A stretch of 64,000 nucleotides of DNA from JAZBPO01 sp963691775 (GCA_963691775.1 OY829369.1:1860001-1924000); one strand, 5' to 3'; shown: positions 18,447-27,139, counted from the stretch's first letter. Notes: a model not told the origin generated them from the letters alone. Program-made: numbers and translations.

Positions 18447-19219
18447 AGCGCCTTCCGAGCACTGACGAGGAACTCGCCGTCGCCGGCGCCGATCGGTTCG
18501 CCGGCCCAGCCACCGTCGATGGCCTCGACTACGAAGCCCGACGCGTCGAGCGCATGGCGCACGGCGATCTCGGTACGAAAACGCAGCGTCGAGGTGCTGC
18601 GTAAACGAACGCCGTCATCGAAATCGTAGTGATGAACAAAGGTCACGCGTTCGTTCTCGACGGCAACCACCTCGGTCCAGACGTCCACCCGAGCGCCGTC
18701 GGGCAGGCGATGACTGCGTCGGGAATCGACCGGATTCCAGCGCGTCCAGATGCAGGCCGCCGGATCGCGATGATCGAACAGCAGCATGCCGCCCGCGCGA
18801 AGGCTGCGCGAGAGGCCCGAGAGCACACGCGCGAACTCATCGTCGTCGACGAGGAACTGAGCAACATGACTCGTCATGACCGCAGCGTCGAAGGCGTCTT
18901 CAGGAAGATCTCCCTCCGTACCGATACGGAAGTCGACGCGCGCATCGACATCCTTAGCCCGCGCCTGCGCAATCGAAGCTGCGGCCGGGTCGATACCTAC
19001 AACGCGCAGGCCACGCCCAGCGAGTCCAAGCGCGAGGCGGCCGCTGCCGCAGCCGAAATCGAGTACGTCGCGCGCGCCTACCGCCTCGATGCGCGCGACG
19101 AACCAATCGTCGTCTCGCGACCAGGGGCATTCCACGTCGTACACCGCGACCAGGCGCGAATGCTCGAACTCTGCGTTGTACTCGGAGGTCGCGATGCGTG
19201 TCTCTCCCAGTAAAGTCAT
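18440..19219 (-). CDS. Class I SAM-dependent methyltransferase
   Basis: A 259-residue enzyme with the classic SAM-binding core: VLDFGCGSGRLALGLAGRGLRVVGIDPA (motif I plus acidic residue), DAAVMTSHVAQFLVDDDEFARVL and LRAGGMLLFDHRDP. C-terminally there is a beta-rich domain (TEVVAVENERVTFVHHYDF). Homologues act on small molecules; substrate unknown. ATG 19219 is preferred over a longer frame, because the residues encoded upstream do not look like protein. First gene of a two-gene operon with the hypothetical protein at 17673. Confidence 0.82.
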   Translation of the reverse strand: MTLLGETRIATSEYNAEFEHSRLVAVYDVECPWSRDDDWFVARIEAVGARDVLDFGCGSGRLALGLAGRGLRVVGIDPAAASIAQARAKDVDARVDFRIGTEGDLPEDAFDAAVMTSHVAQFLVDDDEFARVLSGLSRSLRAGGMLLFDHRDPAACIWTRWNPVDSRRSHRLPDGARVDVWTEVVAVENERVTFVHHYDFDDGVRLRSTSTLRFRTEIAVRHALDASGFVVEAIDGGWAGEPIGAGDGEFLVSARKALC

Positions 19220-19627
19220 GCCTGAAGCGCGCCGCCGCGGGCCATATTGCGCCGAATCGGGGCAAGTCAGGAATACGCAATACCCACAAAGCGGGCCACC
19301 GCGACGGCAAGTGGAGGCGTCGCAAGACACGAAGATCACGGCACGCTTAGCGTCAAGGTGGCAGGAAACCGTGCGAACGCGGCAAGCCGTCACACCTGTT
19401 CTTGCTTGCGGAAATCGCAACCGCCAAGCCGCACTTCGTCGATCCGATGCGCTACGTGAACCGCGCAGCCGGCGACAGACCCTTCACGGACGGCACCCGC
19501 GCCCCTTATCTTGAACTCAGCCTCGCCGCCTGGGGGGCATGCTGCCCAGCCGCAACGTCCTGGAAAGCAGCGCCGTACCCTCCGAGAACGTCGACGACAG
19601 GTTCGCGGCACTCGCGCCCGACTTTGT
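19220..19627. other. Intergenic stretch with possible gene remnant
   Basis: No intact gene. On the plus strand, 19390-19545 reads LAEIATAKPHFVDPMRYVNRAAGDRPFTDGTRAPYLELSL in pieces of one frame, and from about 19530 a neighbouring frame reads GGMLPSRNVLESSAVPSEN to a stop near 19670. The switch lies at a run of six G. This looks like the decayed 3' end of an old gene, but I do not recognise the family. Confidence 0.35.
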
Positions 19628-20815
19628 TCAGAGGTCGATGACCGTCTCGGCGCGCGCCAGCTCGAAGTAGAGCCCCGTCTGCTTACCCGTGCGAGCCAAC
19701 ACCTCATCGATCGAGTTGCGCTCGGACCACTCCCGGTTCGGATCATGATGACCGATGTAGGTCCGCCCGATCGAGCACGCCTCCGCCATCTCCAGCACGT
19801 CCTCGATACAGCTATGACCCCAGTCGATGCGCGGCACCCCGAACGGACCGCCTACGCCCTGCTGGCCGTCGTATTCGACGCGCTGGTACTGCCCATCGCG
19901 GTAAAGCACGTCCGCGTTCATGGCGAACTCGCGTAATCGCGCTTCAGCCTCAAGAGACGCCTTCTGCAGCGGATGGTCAGGATCTTCACCGTGGCGCAAT
20001 TCGTGATCGGTGCAGAACACGAACGACTTGCCGCCCCGCTCGACCCGATAGGCGTAGCAAGGCGAGGGATGGAACACCTCTATCGTGCGCACGGTCGTGT
20101 CGCCGATACGAATGGGCTCGTGGATGTCGTGATAGCTGTTCACGAGTGCCGCATCGTCGTCGGTCGGCGGATGCGCCTGGAGATCGCGAATTTCGCAAGA
20201 GTGGAAATTCGCGGGCATGAGTTCGAAATTCAACGGTGTCTGCACGCCCTTCATTTTCACGTCAACGTGCTTCGAGAAGATTCCGAGATTCATGTCGAGG
20301 GCGGCAAGATACTGGCGGTTCGAATACACGTGGACATGATTTCTCGGATCGAAGCAGATCGCAGCCTGGTCGAATCCTTCCGTGTGATCGAAATGCGAAT
20401 GGCTCCCGAAGATGTGCAGCTGACGGCCATCTTCCCGCGCCCCCCACTTGTTCACTACGTCCTGGGCGCAAATTCGGAAGCCGGAACCACAGTCGAAGAC
20501 GATGTCGTGACCACCGCCCGTCTCGACGCGAATGCAGGTTGTCCAACCACCGTATACGCGCGGCTCCGGCACATCGAACCGTGCGCGATAGGCCTTCAAA
20601 GTCTTCTGATCGAGTGCCCCACCGAGCACTTCTTCGATAGACGCATCGATGCGGCCATCGTCGCCCGCCCGGCCCTTCAGGTCCTGAAACACACGCTCGA
20701 GCAGATCGAGGTCCATGACCTCCTGGGCCGCCTTGCGTTCCGCTCGTGAAGGGAACACGGAGCCGCTGCCCTGTACGCCGTAGAAGTGAATCCGGAGATT
20801 GTCCACGTGAGTCAC
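19628..20815 (-). CDS. Metallo-beta-lactamase fold hydrolase
   Basis: A 395-residue MBL-fold protein. The metal motif is IFGSHSHFDHTEGF (HxHxDH), preceded by TTCIRVETGGGHDIVFDCGSGF; a later FCTDHELRHGED and YIGHHDP supply further ligands. This layout resembles the RNase Z/ElaC-like or phosphonate-lyase-like branch rather than true beta-lactamases. The N-terminal ~90 residues include an insertion (AERKAAQEVMDLDLLERVFQDLKG) not typical for small members. GTG 20815 overlaps the stop of the upstream small frame by 4 nt. Substrate unknown. Confidence 0.82.
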   Translation of the reverse strand: MTHVDNLRIHFYGVQGSGSVFPSRAERKAAQEVMDLDLLERVFQDLKGRAGDDGRIDASIEEVLGGALDQKTLKAYRARFDVPEPRVYGGWTTCIRVETGGGHDIVFDCGSGFRICAQDVVNKWGAREDGRQLHIFGSHSHFDHTEGFDQAAICFDPRNHVHVYSNRQYLAALDMNLGIFSKHVDVKMKGVQTPLNFELMPANFHSCEIRDLQAHPPTDDDAALVNSYHDIHEPIRIGDTTVRTIEVFHPSPCYAYRVERGGKSFVFCTDHELRHGEDPDHPLQKASLEAEARLREFAMNADVLYRDGQYQRVEYDGQQGVGGPFGVPRIDWGHSCIEDVLEMAEACSIGRTYIGHHDPNREWSERNSIDEVLARTGKQTGLYFELARAETVIDL

Positions 20816-21123
20816 GGCCGCTTCCCTCCGAGCCCATGGACGCGTTCCGTAAGCGGCTTGCAGGCCCTTGCCCCGACCGCCAGCGATCCTGCCGGGATTC
20901 GTGGGTAAACAGGGTGCTGCTCCGACCGCTTGCCGATGCGGGTAGAGCGCTTCGCAGTACAGCCTTCCAGTAGCCGTAACTGCATGCAGCTGATCGTTTC
21001 CACCCGCAAAGCACGCCTCCGCGCCGCCGGCCCGATGGGCCGAGCACAGATGTGATCGAGATTCGTCGCTGATGCGACCGCCTGCTCATCGGCGCTCTCG
21101 GTGTCTGGCGTTTCGCGCGGCAC
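20812..21123 (-). CDS. Possible small protein coupled to the MBL-fold gene
   Basis: A 103-codon frame from GTG 21123 with a strong Shine-Dalgarno (GGGGAGGA, 7 nt spacing). Its TGA overlaps the GTG start of the MBL gene by 4 nt, the coupling style of this genome. The first third uses codons like its neighbours (GTG-CCG-CGC-GAA); the remainder is less typical. It has four cysteines (HICARP, ISCMQ, EGCTA, ARACKP) and no membrane segment. Not recognised; it may be a chance frame. Confidence 0.35.
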   Translation of the reverse strand: MPRETPDTESADEQAVASATNLDHICARPIGPAARRRALRVETISCMQLRLLEGCTAKRSTRIGKRSEQHPVYPRIPAGSLAVGARACKPLTERVHGLGGKRP

Positions 21124-21432
21124 AGCGCGGTCCTCCCCGACGGATGTGCCCGAGCACGCTAACCCGAGGCGAGCTTTAGGAACAACGGGCGACGGCTACG
21201 AAGCTTCAGTTTCGTGAACCCGTACGCGCTGCCACGCCATCGAAGGGATGCGCTGCGATGGCCAGGGGCCTGCGCGAGGGATGGACACGCCGAGCAGCGC
21301 CGATCCAGACCAGGGCCTGACCGCGGCGCGAATTCCGGTGCGCACGTTGCAATGCATACCCGTGCGGCGCAAAGCCCGCTTGGCAGGGACGGCGATCGGG
21401 AACAGGGGGACTGCCGGGCGCCGCCGATCGTC
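21124..21432. other. Intergenic region, nothing recognised
   Basis: About 310 nt between the Rossmann-like gene that ends at 21433 and the small frame starting at 21123, all on the minus strand. I see no convincing frame, terminator with a T-run, or repeat. Confidence 0.4.
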
Positions 21433-22893
21433 TCAGCCGGACAGCAATCCCCTCAACAGGCGAGGATCCCGCGCAAAGCCGAACGTCGCCGCCATGCGCA
21501 GCGCCGGCTCCAGCGGGAAGGGCAGCGTGTGGATGCCGCCATGAACCCGTATGCCTCCGGGAACGGGCCGCTCCGGCGCCATCCAGTCGGCGACTGCTAA
21601 CAGCCCATTAATGGCGCGCGACTGACGCGGCGTGAACGTTTCCACGCCGAACGCCCCAGCGCCGCCGAAAGCAGCTGCAAACACCGGGTGATCGAGAGAA
21701 CGCGTGCGCGTGATTGCCGCCGTGTTCGCGGATACGCGCAGCGGCACCGGAGCCTCCGCGCCGTGCACGCCAGCGCTCGCCCAGGATTCCGCGACGAGGA
21801 CCTTGCCCAGGTACTGCGCAGCCTGGTAGCTCGCGCCCTGGATTGATACGACCGTTCGCGTGGCGCCCCGCCCGGATCGCTCCGTTGCCCGAGCGCAGCC
21901 CTCGCCCCTACCAAGGAGTCCGATGCCGGAAAGCCCGGCTTCCCAGAACGGGCGAGCCTCCAGACGATGGCTGACCCATGCGTCCTCCTCGGCGCTACGC
22001 GCCGTTGGCGTAGTCGGTGACACAAGCATGGTTACGCTGGCGAGCGCGTCCGCACCCAGAGCGTCGACAATCGCATTCATCACAGCCGTCAGGCGCAGCT
22101 CACGCGCCTGGCCGGGCGCATAGGCATACAGCCCGAGATCAATCGGGCCCGCCGCAGCGAACGTCCGGAGCGTGGCGAGAACGCGCTGGGGCGCGCGCAG
22201 CAGATCCGCCGGTGCCGCAGACCAGTGCAGGGTTCCTGAGAATCGCTCGGATTCGAACCAGTCTGCAGGTGGCGGCGCCACGTCGAGCCAGAGCACGTCG
22301 GCGCCGGCTTCGAGCCAGTGGCGCGTCGGCGCCATTTCCGCCCCCGCACCAAGGACAGCGATGCGCCGACCCGCGAGATCGAGCGTCCCTGCCGAGAACG
22401 CATCCGACGCAAGGCGCCGGAGCGCAACACCGGCCTCCGGCGTCACCACCGACCGCTCCGCCATGAGGGATCCGAGTTCAGCGAGCGAGTCTGGCCCGTA
22501 GCGCTCGCCGCGATAGACAGGTGTCGCCTGCCAGCCCTTCGCGCCCCGAAACGCATGCGTCTCAAGCGACAGCGGCGCGGCATCCGCCTGCCCAGCGAGC
22601 CACTCGGCCAGTGCGCAGTCTCCGTCCGCATCGCGCCAGCGAATCTGCCTTGCGACCGCTTTGGCCAGCATGCGCGCGATCTCGGCTCGGTCAGGCGATG
22701 CAAGGCGCGCAGCCTCGAAGGCCGGAAGTACCTCGGGATAGACCTTGCGGAACGCCGCGCCGGCCGTCGGCATCGCAATCGCGGCGAAGGTGTCAGGGAA
22801 GGCGTTCGACGCCTTCGTCAGACAGTCGAGAAGGAGCGCGGAGGCTGCGCAGCCATCCGGCAGAACCACGCCATCATCGGGTCGAGCGTTCAT
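21433..22893 (-). CDS. Uncharacterised Rossmann-like protein, last gene of the P450-MNIO operon
   Basis: A 486-residue protein that I cannot assign to a named family. Its middle holds a dinucleotide-binding pattern: LAGRRIAVLGAGAEMAPTRHWLEAGADVLWLDVAPP (GxGxxM, then an acidic residue at the end of strand 2). Further on, SVTMLVSPTTPTARSAEEDA and VSIQGASYQAAQYLGKVLVAESWA are strikingly conserved-looking. No signal peptide or membrane helix. It may reduce or oxidise a product of the enzymes encoded upstream. ATG 22893 and ATG 22899 are both possible starts. The gap to the partner gene is only 55 nt. Confidence 0.7.
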   Translation of the reverse strand: MNARPDDGVVLPDGCAASALLLDCLTKASNAFPDTFAAIAMPTAGAAFRKVYPEVLPAFEAARLASPDRAEIARMLAKAVARQIRWRDADGDCALAEWLAGQADAAPLSLETHAFRGAKGWQATPVYRGERYGPDSLAELGSLMAERSVVTPEAGVALRRLASDAFSAGTLDLAGRRIAVLGAGAEMAPTRHWLEAGADVLWLDVAPPPADWFESERFSGTLHWSAAPADLLRAPQRVLATLRTFAAAGPIDLGLYAYAPGQARELRLTAVMNAIVDALGADALASVTMLVSPTTPTARSAEEDAWVSHRLEARPFWEAGLSGIGLLGRGEGCARATERSGRGATRTVVSIQGASYQAAQYLGKVLVAESWASAGVHGAEAPVPLRVSANTAAITRTRSLDHPVFAAAFGGAGAFGVETFTPRQSRAINGLLAVADWMAPERPVPGGIRVHGGIHTLPFPLEPALRMAATFGFARDPRLLRGLLSG

Positions 22894-22948
22894 GGGCATC
22901 CGTTGCTGTGGTGACGGGCGCGAGCCTAACCGCCGAAAGGGGCGTCCG

Positions 22949-23863
22949 TCAGCGCGCCGCCTCGAGCATGCCGGCGGCAACGAGCGCCTCGAAGCCGCTG
23001 CGCACGCCCACGAGGATCGCCTCCGAACCGCCCGCGGCCCTCAGCCCGTCCAGCATGTCCGCGATGGACCGCTCACCGTTGAAGTGGCCGAGCAACTCAC
23101 CGAACCCCTCGCTCACTTCCACCACGCGGTGAGACGCGGTTGGCTCGCAGTGCGAACGGCGATCGATCTCCGCGCGCGCCACGAGGAGGCTTGGCTCGCC
23201 GCGGGCAAAGAGTGCGTTCACCTCATCAGCTGACGTCGGTGACTGCGCCAGATGACGATAGAGCGCCCGATCCGGGACCGGGCACAGCGCCTCGCGCAGC
23301 GCTTGGCGCGAAACCGGCAGGAGCGCCGCACTCACGAAAGATGGAATACGAAGCGGAGCCCGCAACCAATCCTCCGCCAGCGTTGCGGGAGGGCGGGGCG
23401 CCTGCCCCAGATCGAGCATCTCACGGCGTATCGATGCAGCAGTCCAGCACATGCCGAGTTCAGCTTCGAGGACCGCTTGACAGCCAAGCTGCGCGAGCTC
23501 GACCGCGTCCTCCGCAAGTTCCTCGCGCAAACGCCTACCGAACACGACCGGCCGCTCTATGGGCGGAGTACGCATGGTGCGCACGTCGACGAGCGCATCC
23601 AGCACATCAAACCCTCCCGGCGTCGAGGAGAGCACGCTGAACGTCAGCGGGTACTGGACGCAGAGCTGTGAGAGCACCATCGAGCGCCGCATGCGCGCGT
23701 CGAGTTCGAGCGCATCGACGCGAATGGCGGCAAAGTCCGCGCGCGCCTCGGGGCCGAGCTCATCCCGTTCGAGCGCGTCAACGCCACCTCTCGCGAAGCG
23801 CGCGCGCGTGTCCGCGTCGAAGAGCAACTCGAAGAGCAGGGATTCCTGAGCCGAAAGGCTCAC
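22949..23863 (-). CDS. Putative MNIO partner protein with C-terminal PqqD-like domain
   Basis: A 304-residue protein starting at GTG 23863, whose GTGA overlaps the stop of the MNIO gene by 4 nt. The N-terminal part (LLFELLFDADTRARFARGGVDALERDEL, then DFAAIRVDALELDARMRRS) is helical and resembles the partner proteins that accompany DUF692 enzymes in peptide-modifying systems. The last ~60 residues (EVSEGFGELLGHFNGERSIADMLDGL ... FEALVAAGMLEA) have the pattern of PqqD-like RiPP recognition elements, which hold the leader of a precursor peptide. Both domain readings are by eye and should be treated as inference. Confidence 0.6.
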   Translation of the reverse strand: MSLSAQESLLFELLFDADTRARFARGGVDALERDELGPEARADFAAIRVDALELDARMRRSMVLSQLCVQYPLTFSVLSSTPGGFDVLDALVDVRTMRTPPIERPVVFGRRLREELAEDAVELAQLGCQAVLEAELGMCWTAASIRREMLDLGQAPRPPATLAEDWLRAPLRIPSFVSAALLPVSRQALREALCPVPDRALYRHLAQSPTSADEVNALFARGEPSLLVARAEIDRRSHCEPTASHRVVEVSEGFGELLGHFNGERSIADMLDGLRAAGGSEAILVGVRSGFEALVAAGMLEAAR

Positions 23864-24840
23864 GCGCTGGCCGCCGCGCTGGCCGCCGCGCTCGCCGCCG
23901 CGCTCGCCGCCGCGCTCGCCGCCACGTTCGCTCGGAACAACGCACTCGCACTGCGCTCGGTGATGATGCCGCGCAGCCGCGCAAGGGTGGAGAGCACCGC
24001 GGCCTCACTGACCCCTTCGCACTCGAAGCACAGCGCTTTCAGATTAGGCAGCTCCGGCAGCATGCGGTCGAGCATCGCCCAGGTTTCCTCGCGCACGGGC
24101 CGCTCGTGCGCATCGATGTAGATTGGCCCGCCCACGCCCTCCTCGACATCCCCACCCGCCACGTGCACCTCGATCACGCGCTCGACGGGAAGCGCCGAGA
24201 GTGCGTCGGTGACCGCACGACCGGTTGCCATTTCGTAGGAAACGAGGTGGCCCATGTCGAGAAGCAATGCACAGTCAGCTCGCTCGGCAAGCTCACCAAA
24301 GAACGCGAACACGTCCATGCGCCCGGCCACAAAAGAGACCGGCGGCGGCTCCACAGCCACCGGTACGGGTACCGCTGCCTGCACCTCGCGAACCCGATCC
24401 ACCGCGCTGTCTAGCGAGGCGCGATTGAGCATGGGCGGAAGGAACCAGCCGAACTGACTTGAATAGCCGGCCCCGTGTTCCCAGAAGCAGTAGGCGCAGT
24501 CCTGTGCGAACCACGGCGACCCAACGATGGAGAGATGGCGCGCGGTGGCCGCGAGCCAGGCCGGATCGTTCGCGAAAGTGCCGCAGAAGTTGATATAGGA
24601 CGGATGGAAGAGTACGGGCGCACCGGCATCGTGAATGCGCGCGATGTCTTCCACCACCGCTTCCACATCGGCAAGGCCCGCGTATTCGACGAACGCCGGC
24701 CCGCCCGGTAGCGCTACCAGACGTGCTGGATCCGGCCGCTGGGCAAGTGACAGGCTGGCGCCGAGCCCGAGGATGGGCAGCGCGGTTAGATCAGTGGGCA
24801 AACGCTGCTCTCCGATGGTTCCAACGTGACGCTCAGCCAA
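23860..24840 (-). CDS. DUF692/MNIO family iron-dependent oxidative enzyme
   Basis: A 326-residue TIM-barrel protein of the DUF692 family, now called MNIO (multinuclear non-haem iron-dependent oxidases, e.g. MbnB of methanobactin synthesis). Visible equivalents of the metal-site segments are VLFHPSYINF (His79), VAVEPPP (Glu164), LLLDMGHL (Asp195), VIEVHVAGG (His226), YIDAHERPV (Asp243, His245) and CFECEG. Known members oxidise cysteine, asparagine or other residues in ribosomal peptides. The C-terminus carries an odd (AAAS)n tail from a 12-bp tandem repeat. The ATG lies 8 nt inside the end of the P450 gene. No precursor peptide is obvious nearby. Confidence 0.78.
   Translation of the reverse strand: MAERHVGTIGEQRLPTDLTALPILGLGASLSLAQRPDPARLVALPGGPAFVEYAGLADVEAVVEDIARIHDAGAPVLFHPSYINFCGTFANDPAWLAATARHLSIVGSPWFAQDCAYCFWEHGAGYSSQFGWFLPPMLNRASLDSAVDRVREVQAAVPVPVAVEPPPVSFVAGRMDVFAFFGELAERADCALLLDMGHLVSYEMATGRAVTDALSALPVERVIEVHVAGGDVEEGVGGPIYIDAHERPVREETWAMLDRMLPELPNLKALCFECEGVSEAAVLSTLARLRGIITERSASALFRANVAASAAASAAASAAASAAASA
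23863..23923 (-). repeat. 12-bp tandem repeat at the 3' end of the MNIO gene
   Basis: About five copies of a 12-bp unit (plus strand GCCGCCGCGCTC, with two units reading CTGG) encode AAAS repeats at the C-terminus of the MNIO protein. Because the unit is a multiple of 3, copy-number change would keep the frame. The array also lies directly before the GTGA junction that couples the partner gene. Confidence 0.85.
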
Positions 24841-26071
24841 GCCTCACGGGCAACGCAGCATACCGGTTCCAGAGCGGCATGCGCTCACGCACAAGCTCGG
24901 CTGCGTCTGCCGCAAGCGCAAGATTAGGGCAGCGCTCAAGCAGCACTTCGACGGCAACGCGCGTCTCCATGCGCGCAAGCTGTGAGCCGAGGCAGAAGTG
25001 AATCCCGCGTCCAAGGCCAAGATGCCGGCGGATTGGGCGTCCGATGTCAAAGCATTGCGGGGCGTCGAACTCCCTCGGATCAAGGTTTGCAGCGCCGAGC
25101 ACGGGTACGACCGCTGCGCCGCGCGGAATCGTGACGCCGTGGATCGTTACGTCCTCGAGCGGATAGCACGGCTTGGTGCCATGGATCGGGCCACAGAACC
25201 GCAGGCCTTCCTCGACCGCGCCTTCGATCAGCGAGGGGTTCGCGCGCAAACGCTCCAGCTGATCCGGATGCGCCAGCAGCGTCAGCACGAGATTGGAAAT
25301 GAGGTGAACCGTGGTCTCGAAGCCCGCAATGATCAGCAGAAAGACCATGCTGATAAGCTCGTTTTCCTGCAGGCGATCACCGCCCTCCTCGGCCGCGATC
25401 AGCGCGGTGAGGATGTCGTCGCCCGGGGCGAGGCGCTTGCGTTCGATGAGCTCGCGAACGAAGCCGTCAAGCCTGGGCAGGTCCCATAACAGCGTACGCA
25501 GCATCCCCCAACCCGAGAGGCCATCCGAAAGGGCCCGCAGCCCGTCATGAAAGCGCGGCGCATCCGCCGCTTCGAGCCCCATCATTTCCGAGATCGCCCG
25601 CACCGGGATCGGCGAGGCATAGGCCATTTGCAGATCGACAGGTCCCGTTCGCTCTGCGCCGTCCAGCAGCACATGTGCGTGAGCACGGAGCGACGCCTCC
25701 ATGTTCGCGATAGCGCTGCTGGTGAAGGCTTTCTGCACGAGGCCGCGCAAACGCGCGTGCGCAGGATCGTCCGAGAGGATCATGCTCTCGGCGAGATGGC
25801 GAACGGAACGCGGCATGGGCAGGGGCGCCGCGCTGTTGCCCTTGCCGCGCGCGCGCCCCCGATTGCGCACAAAGCGCGGATCCCGCAGCAGCGCCCAGCA
25901 ATCGTCGTAGCGCGACAGGAACCACATGCGCATGACACTTACCCGTCCCCGATGAACGGGCGCTTCATCACGAAGCCATTGGTAATAGCGCGTGCGGTTG
26001 TCGGCAAAATGGGCAGATGCGACATCTACGGGCAAGCGCAGATCGGTATACGGCGAAACGGGTGCGTTCAT
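24833..26071 (-). CDS. Cytochrome P450
   Basis: A 412-residue soluble bacterial P450. The oxygen-binding I-helix reads LLIIAGFETTVHL, the K-helix ExxR is EEGLRF, and the haem loop is GLGRGIHFCLGSQLAR with the proximal thiolate at Cys360. N-terminally there is YYQWLRDEAPVHRG and later WALLRDPRF, as in CYP107-like enzymes. ATG 26071 has a GGGAGAG Shine-Dalgarno. It needs ferredoxin and reductase partners, which are not encoded in this window. First gene of the four-gene operon with the MNIO enzyme; the two overlap by 8 nt, so both probably act on one product. Confidence 0.9.
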   Translation of the reverse strand: MNAPVSPYTDLRLPVDVASAHFADNRTRYYQWLRDEAPVHRGRVSVMRMWFLSRYDDCWALLRDPRFVRNRGRARGKGNSAAPLPMPRSVRHLAESMILSDDPAHARLRGLVQKAFTSSAIANMEASLRAHAHVLLDGAERTGPVDLQMAYASPIPVRAISEMMGLEAADAPRFHDGLRALSDGLSGWGMLRTLLWDLPRLDGFVRELIERKRLAPGDDILTALIAAEEGGDRLQENELISMVFLLIIAGFETTVHLISNLVLTLLAHPDQLERLRANPSLIEGAVEEGLRFCGPIHGTKPCYPLEDVTIHGVTIPRGAAVVPVLGAANLDPREFDAPQCFDIGRPIRRHLGLGRGIHFCLGSQLARMETRVAVEVLLERCPNLALAADAAELVRERMPLWNRYAALPVRLG

Positions 26072-26225
26072 GGGACTCTCTCCCTGGGCGCGCGGCTCCC
26101 AGCATACGCTCGTCGGGCTCCGTATAAGGCTGTCCGTACCGGCAGAATGCCAGCAATTGCAGGCCCCTGAGCCGATGCTAGATTCAGGCAACCACGCATC
26201 GCGGACCGCCCCGGGAGGCCCGGCC

Positions 26226-26708
26226 GTGACCGAAACGATCCTGATCGTCGACGACGAGATCGCAAACCTGCGGCTGTTCTCCAACATGCTCGGCGACCGC
26301 TATGAGATCGAAACCGCCAGGACGGGCAGGGAGGGTCTGGAGAAAGCCATCGAGCTCGCTCCGGACCTGATCCTCCTCGACGTGATCATGGTCGACATGA
26401 GCGGCATCGAGGTCTGCAAGGCGCTGAAAACCGATCCCGCGACAACCGGCATACCCGTCATATTCGTGACGAGCCTGGACGACGCCCACAACGAACAACA
26501 CGGGCTCACGGTGGGCGCCGTTGACTACTACGCGAAACCGATCCACCCGGCCGTGCTGCAGGCACGTGTGCGCGTCCATCTGGAGCACCGGCAGTACACG
26601 CGCTATCTCGAAGCCCTCGTCGACCAGCGCACCCGATCGCTCAGCGAAGCACGCCGACAGGCACAGCTATTGCTCGAAGGACAGCAGGCCTGGAGCGCTC
26701 AGGCCTAG
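26226..26708 (+). CDS. Single-domain response regulator with C-terminal coiled coil
   Basis: A 160-residue protein: a CheY-like receiver domain (ILIVDDEIANLRLF with the acidic pair; phosphoacceptor Asp in DLILLDVIM; switch Thr/Lys region VIFVTSLDD and YYAKPI) followed by a short charged helix (YLEALVDQRTRSLSEARRQAQLL) that may be a coiled coil linking to other domains. No output domain is seen, so it may signal by protein contact. GTG 26226 has GGGAGG at 7 nt; ATG 26175 is an alternative. It ends in a CTAG shared with the convergent gene. Confidence 0.82.
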   Translation: MTETILIVDDEIANLRLFSNMLGDRYEIETARTGREGLEKAIELAPDLILLDVIMVDMSGIEVCKALKTDPATTGIPVIFVTSLDDAHNEQHGLTVGAVDYYAKPIHPAVLQARVRVHLEHRQYTRYLEALVDQRTRSLSEARRQAQLLLEGQQAWSAQA

Positions 26709-27139
26709 GCGCGCCGGCCGGCGCGTCGGCCAACGTCCGCGCGCGTGCCATCAGCCGGTAGCAGAGGGGGGCCGACGAAGAAGCAGGTTCGATGCTCTAT
26801 CGCGCGGCCAGCGGCGATACCGGCGACGATCAGGAGGACCAGCGCCATCGATCGCGGCCAAACGTCATCCATGACGGGGAGCGCCCAGACGATGACCCCG
26901 AGCAGCAGCAACAGGCACACCACGACCGAACACAGCAGCGGTCGCCATTTGATATGGGTGCGCGCGTTCCGAACCAGCCAAAGACCACAACGCGGGCAGC
27001 CGAGGCGCCGTGCGGGATCGCCCCAGTCCTCGAGCAGCGCTGTCGTCAGGTCGATCGGCGCATTGCACTCGGGACAGCGCAAAGGCGCCCCGCGTGGGTA
27101 GTGCGCTTCGAGCAGCGTGTTTTCGACTTTGGGCATCAT
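26705..27139 (-). CDS. Zinc-ribbon membrane protein, hypothetical
   Basis: A 144-residue protein: an N-terminal zinc ribbon with two CxxC knuckles (CPECNAPIDL and CPRCGLWL), then two membrane helices (about residues 69-87 and 96-111) and a basic C-terminal tail. The family is not named. Its stop shares a CTAG with the response regulator, so these genes converge without a gap. ATG 27136 (second codon) is equally possible as start. Confidence 0.65.
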   Translation of the reverse strand: MMPKVENTLLEAHYPRGAPLRCPECNAPIDLTTALLEDWGDPARRLGCPRCGLWLVRNARTHIKWRPLLCSVVVCLLLLLGVIVWALPVMDDVWPRSMALVLLIVAGIAAGRAIEHRTCFFVGPPLLPADGTRADVGRRAGRRA

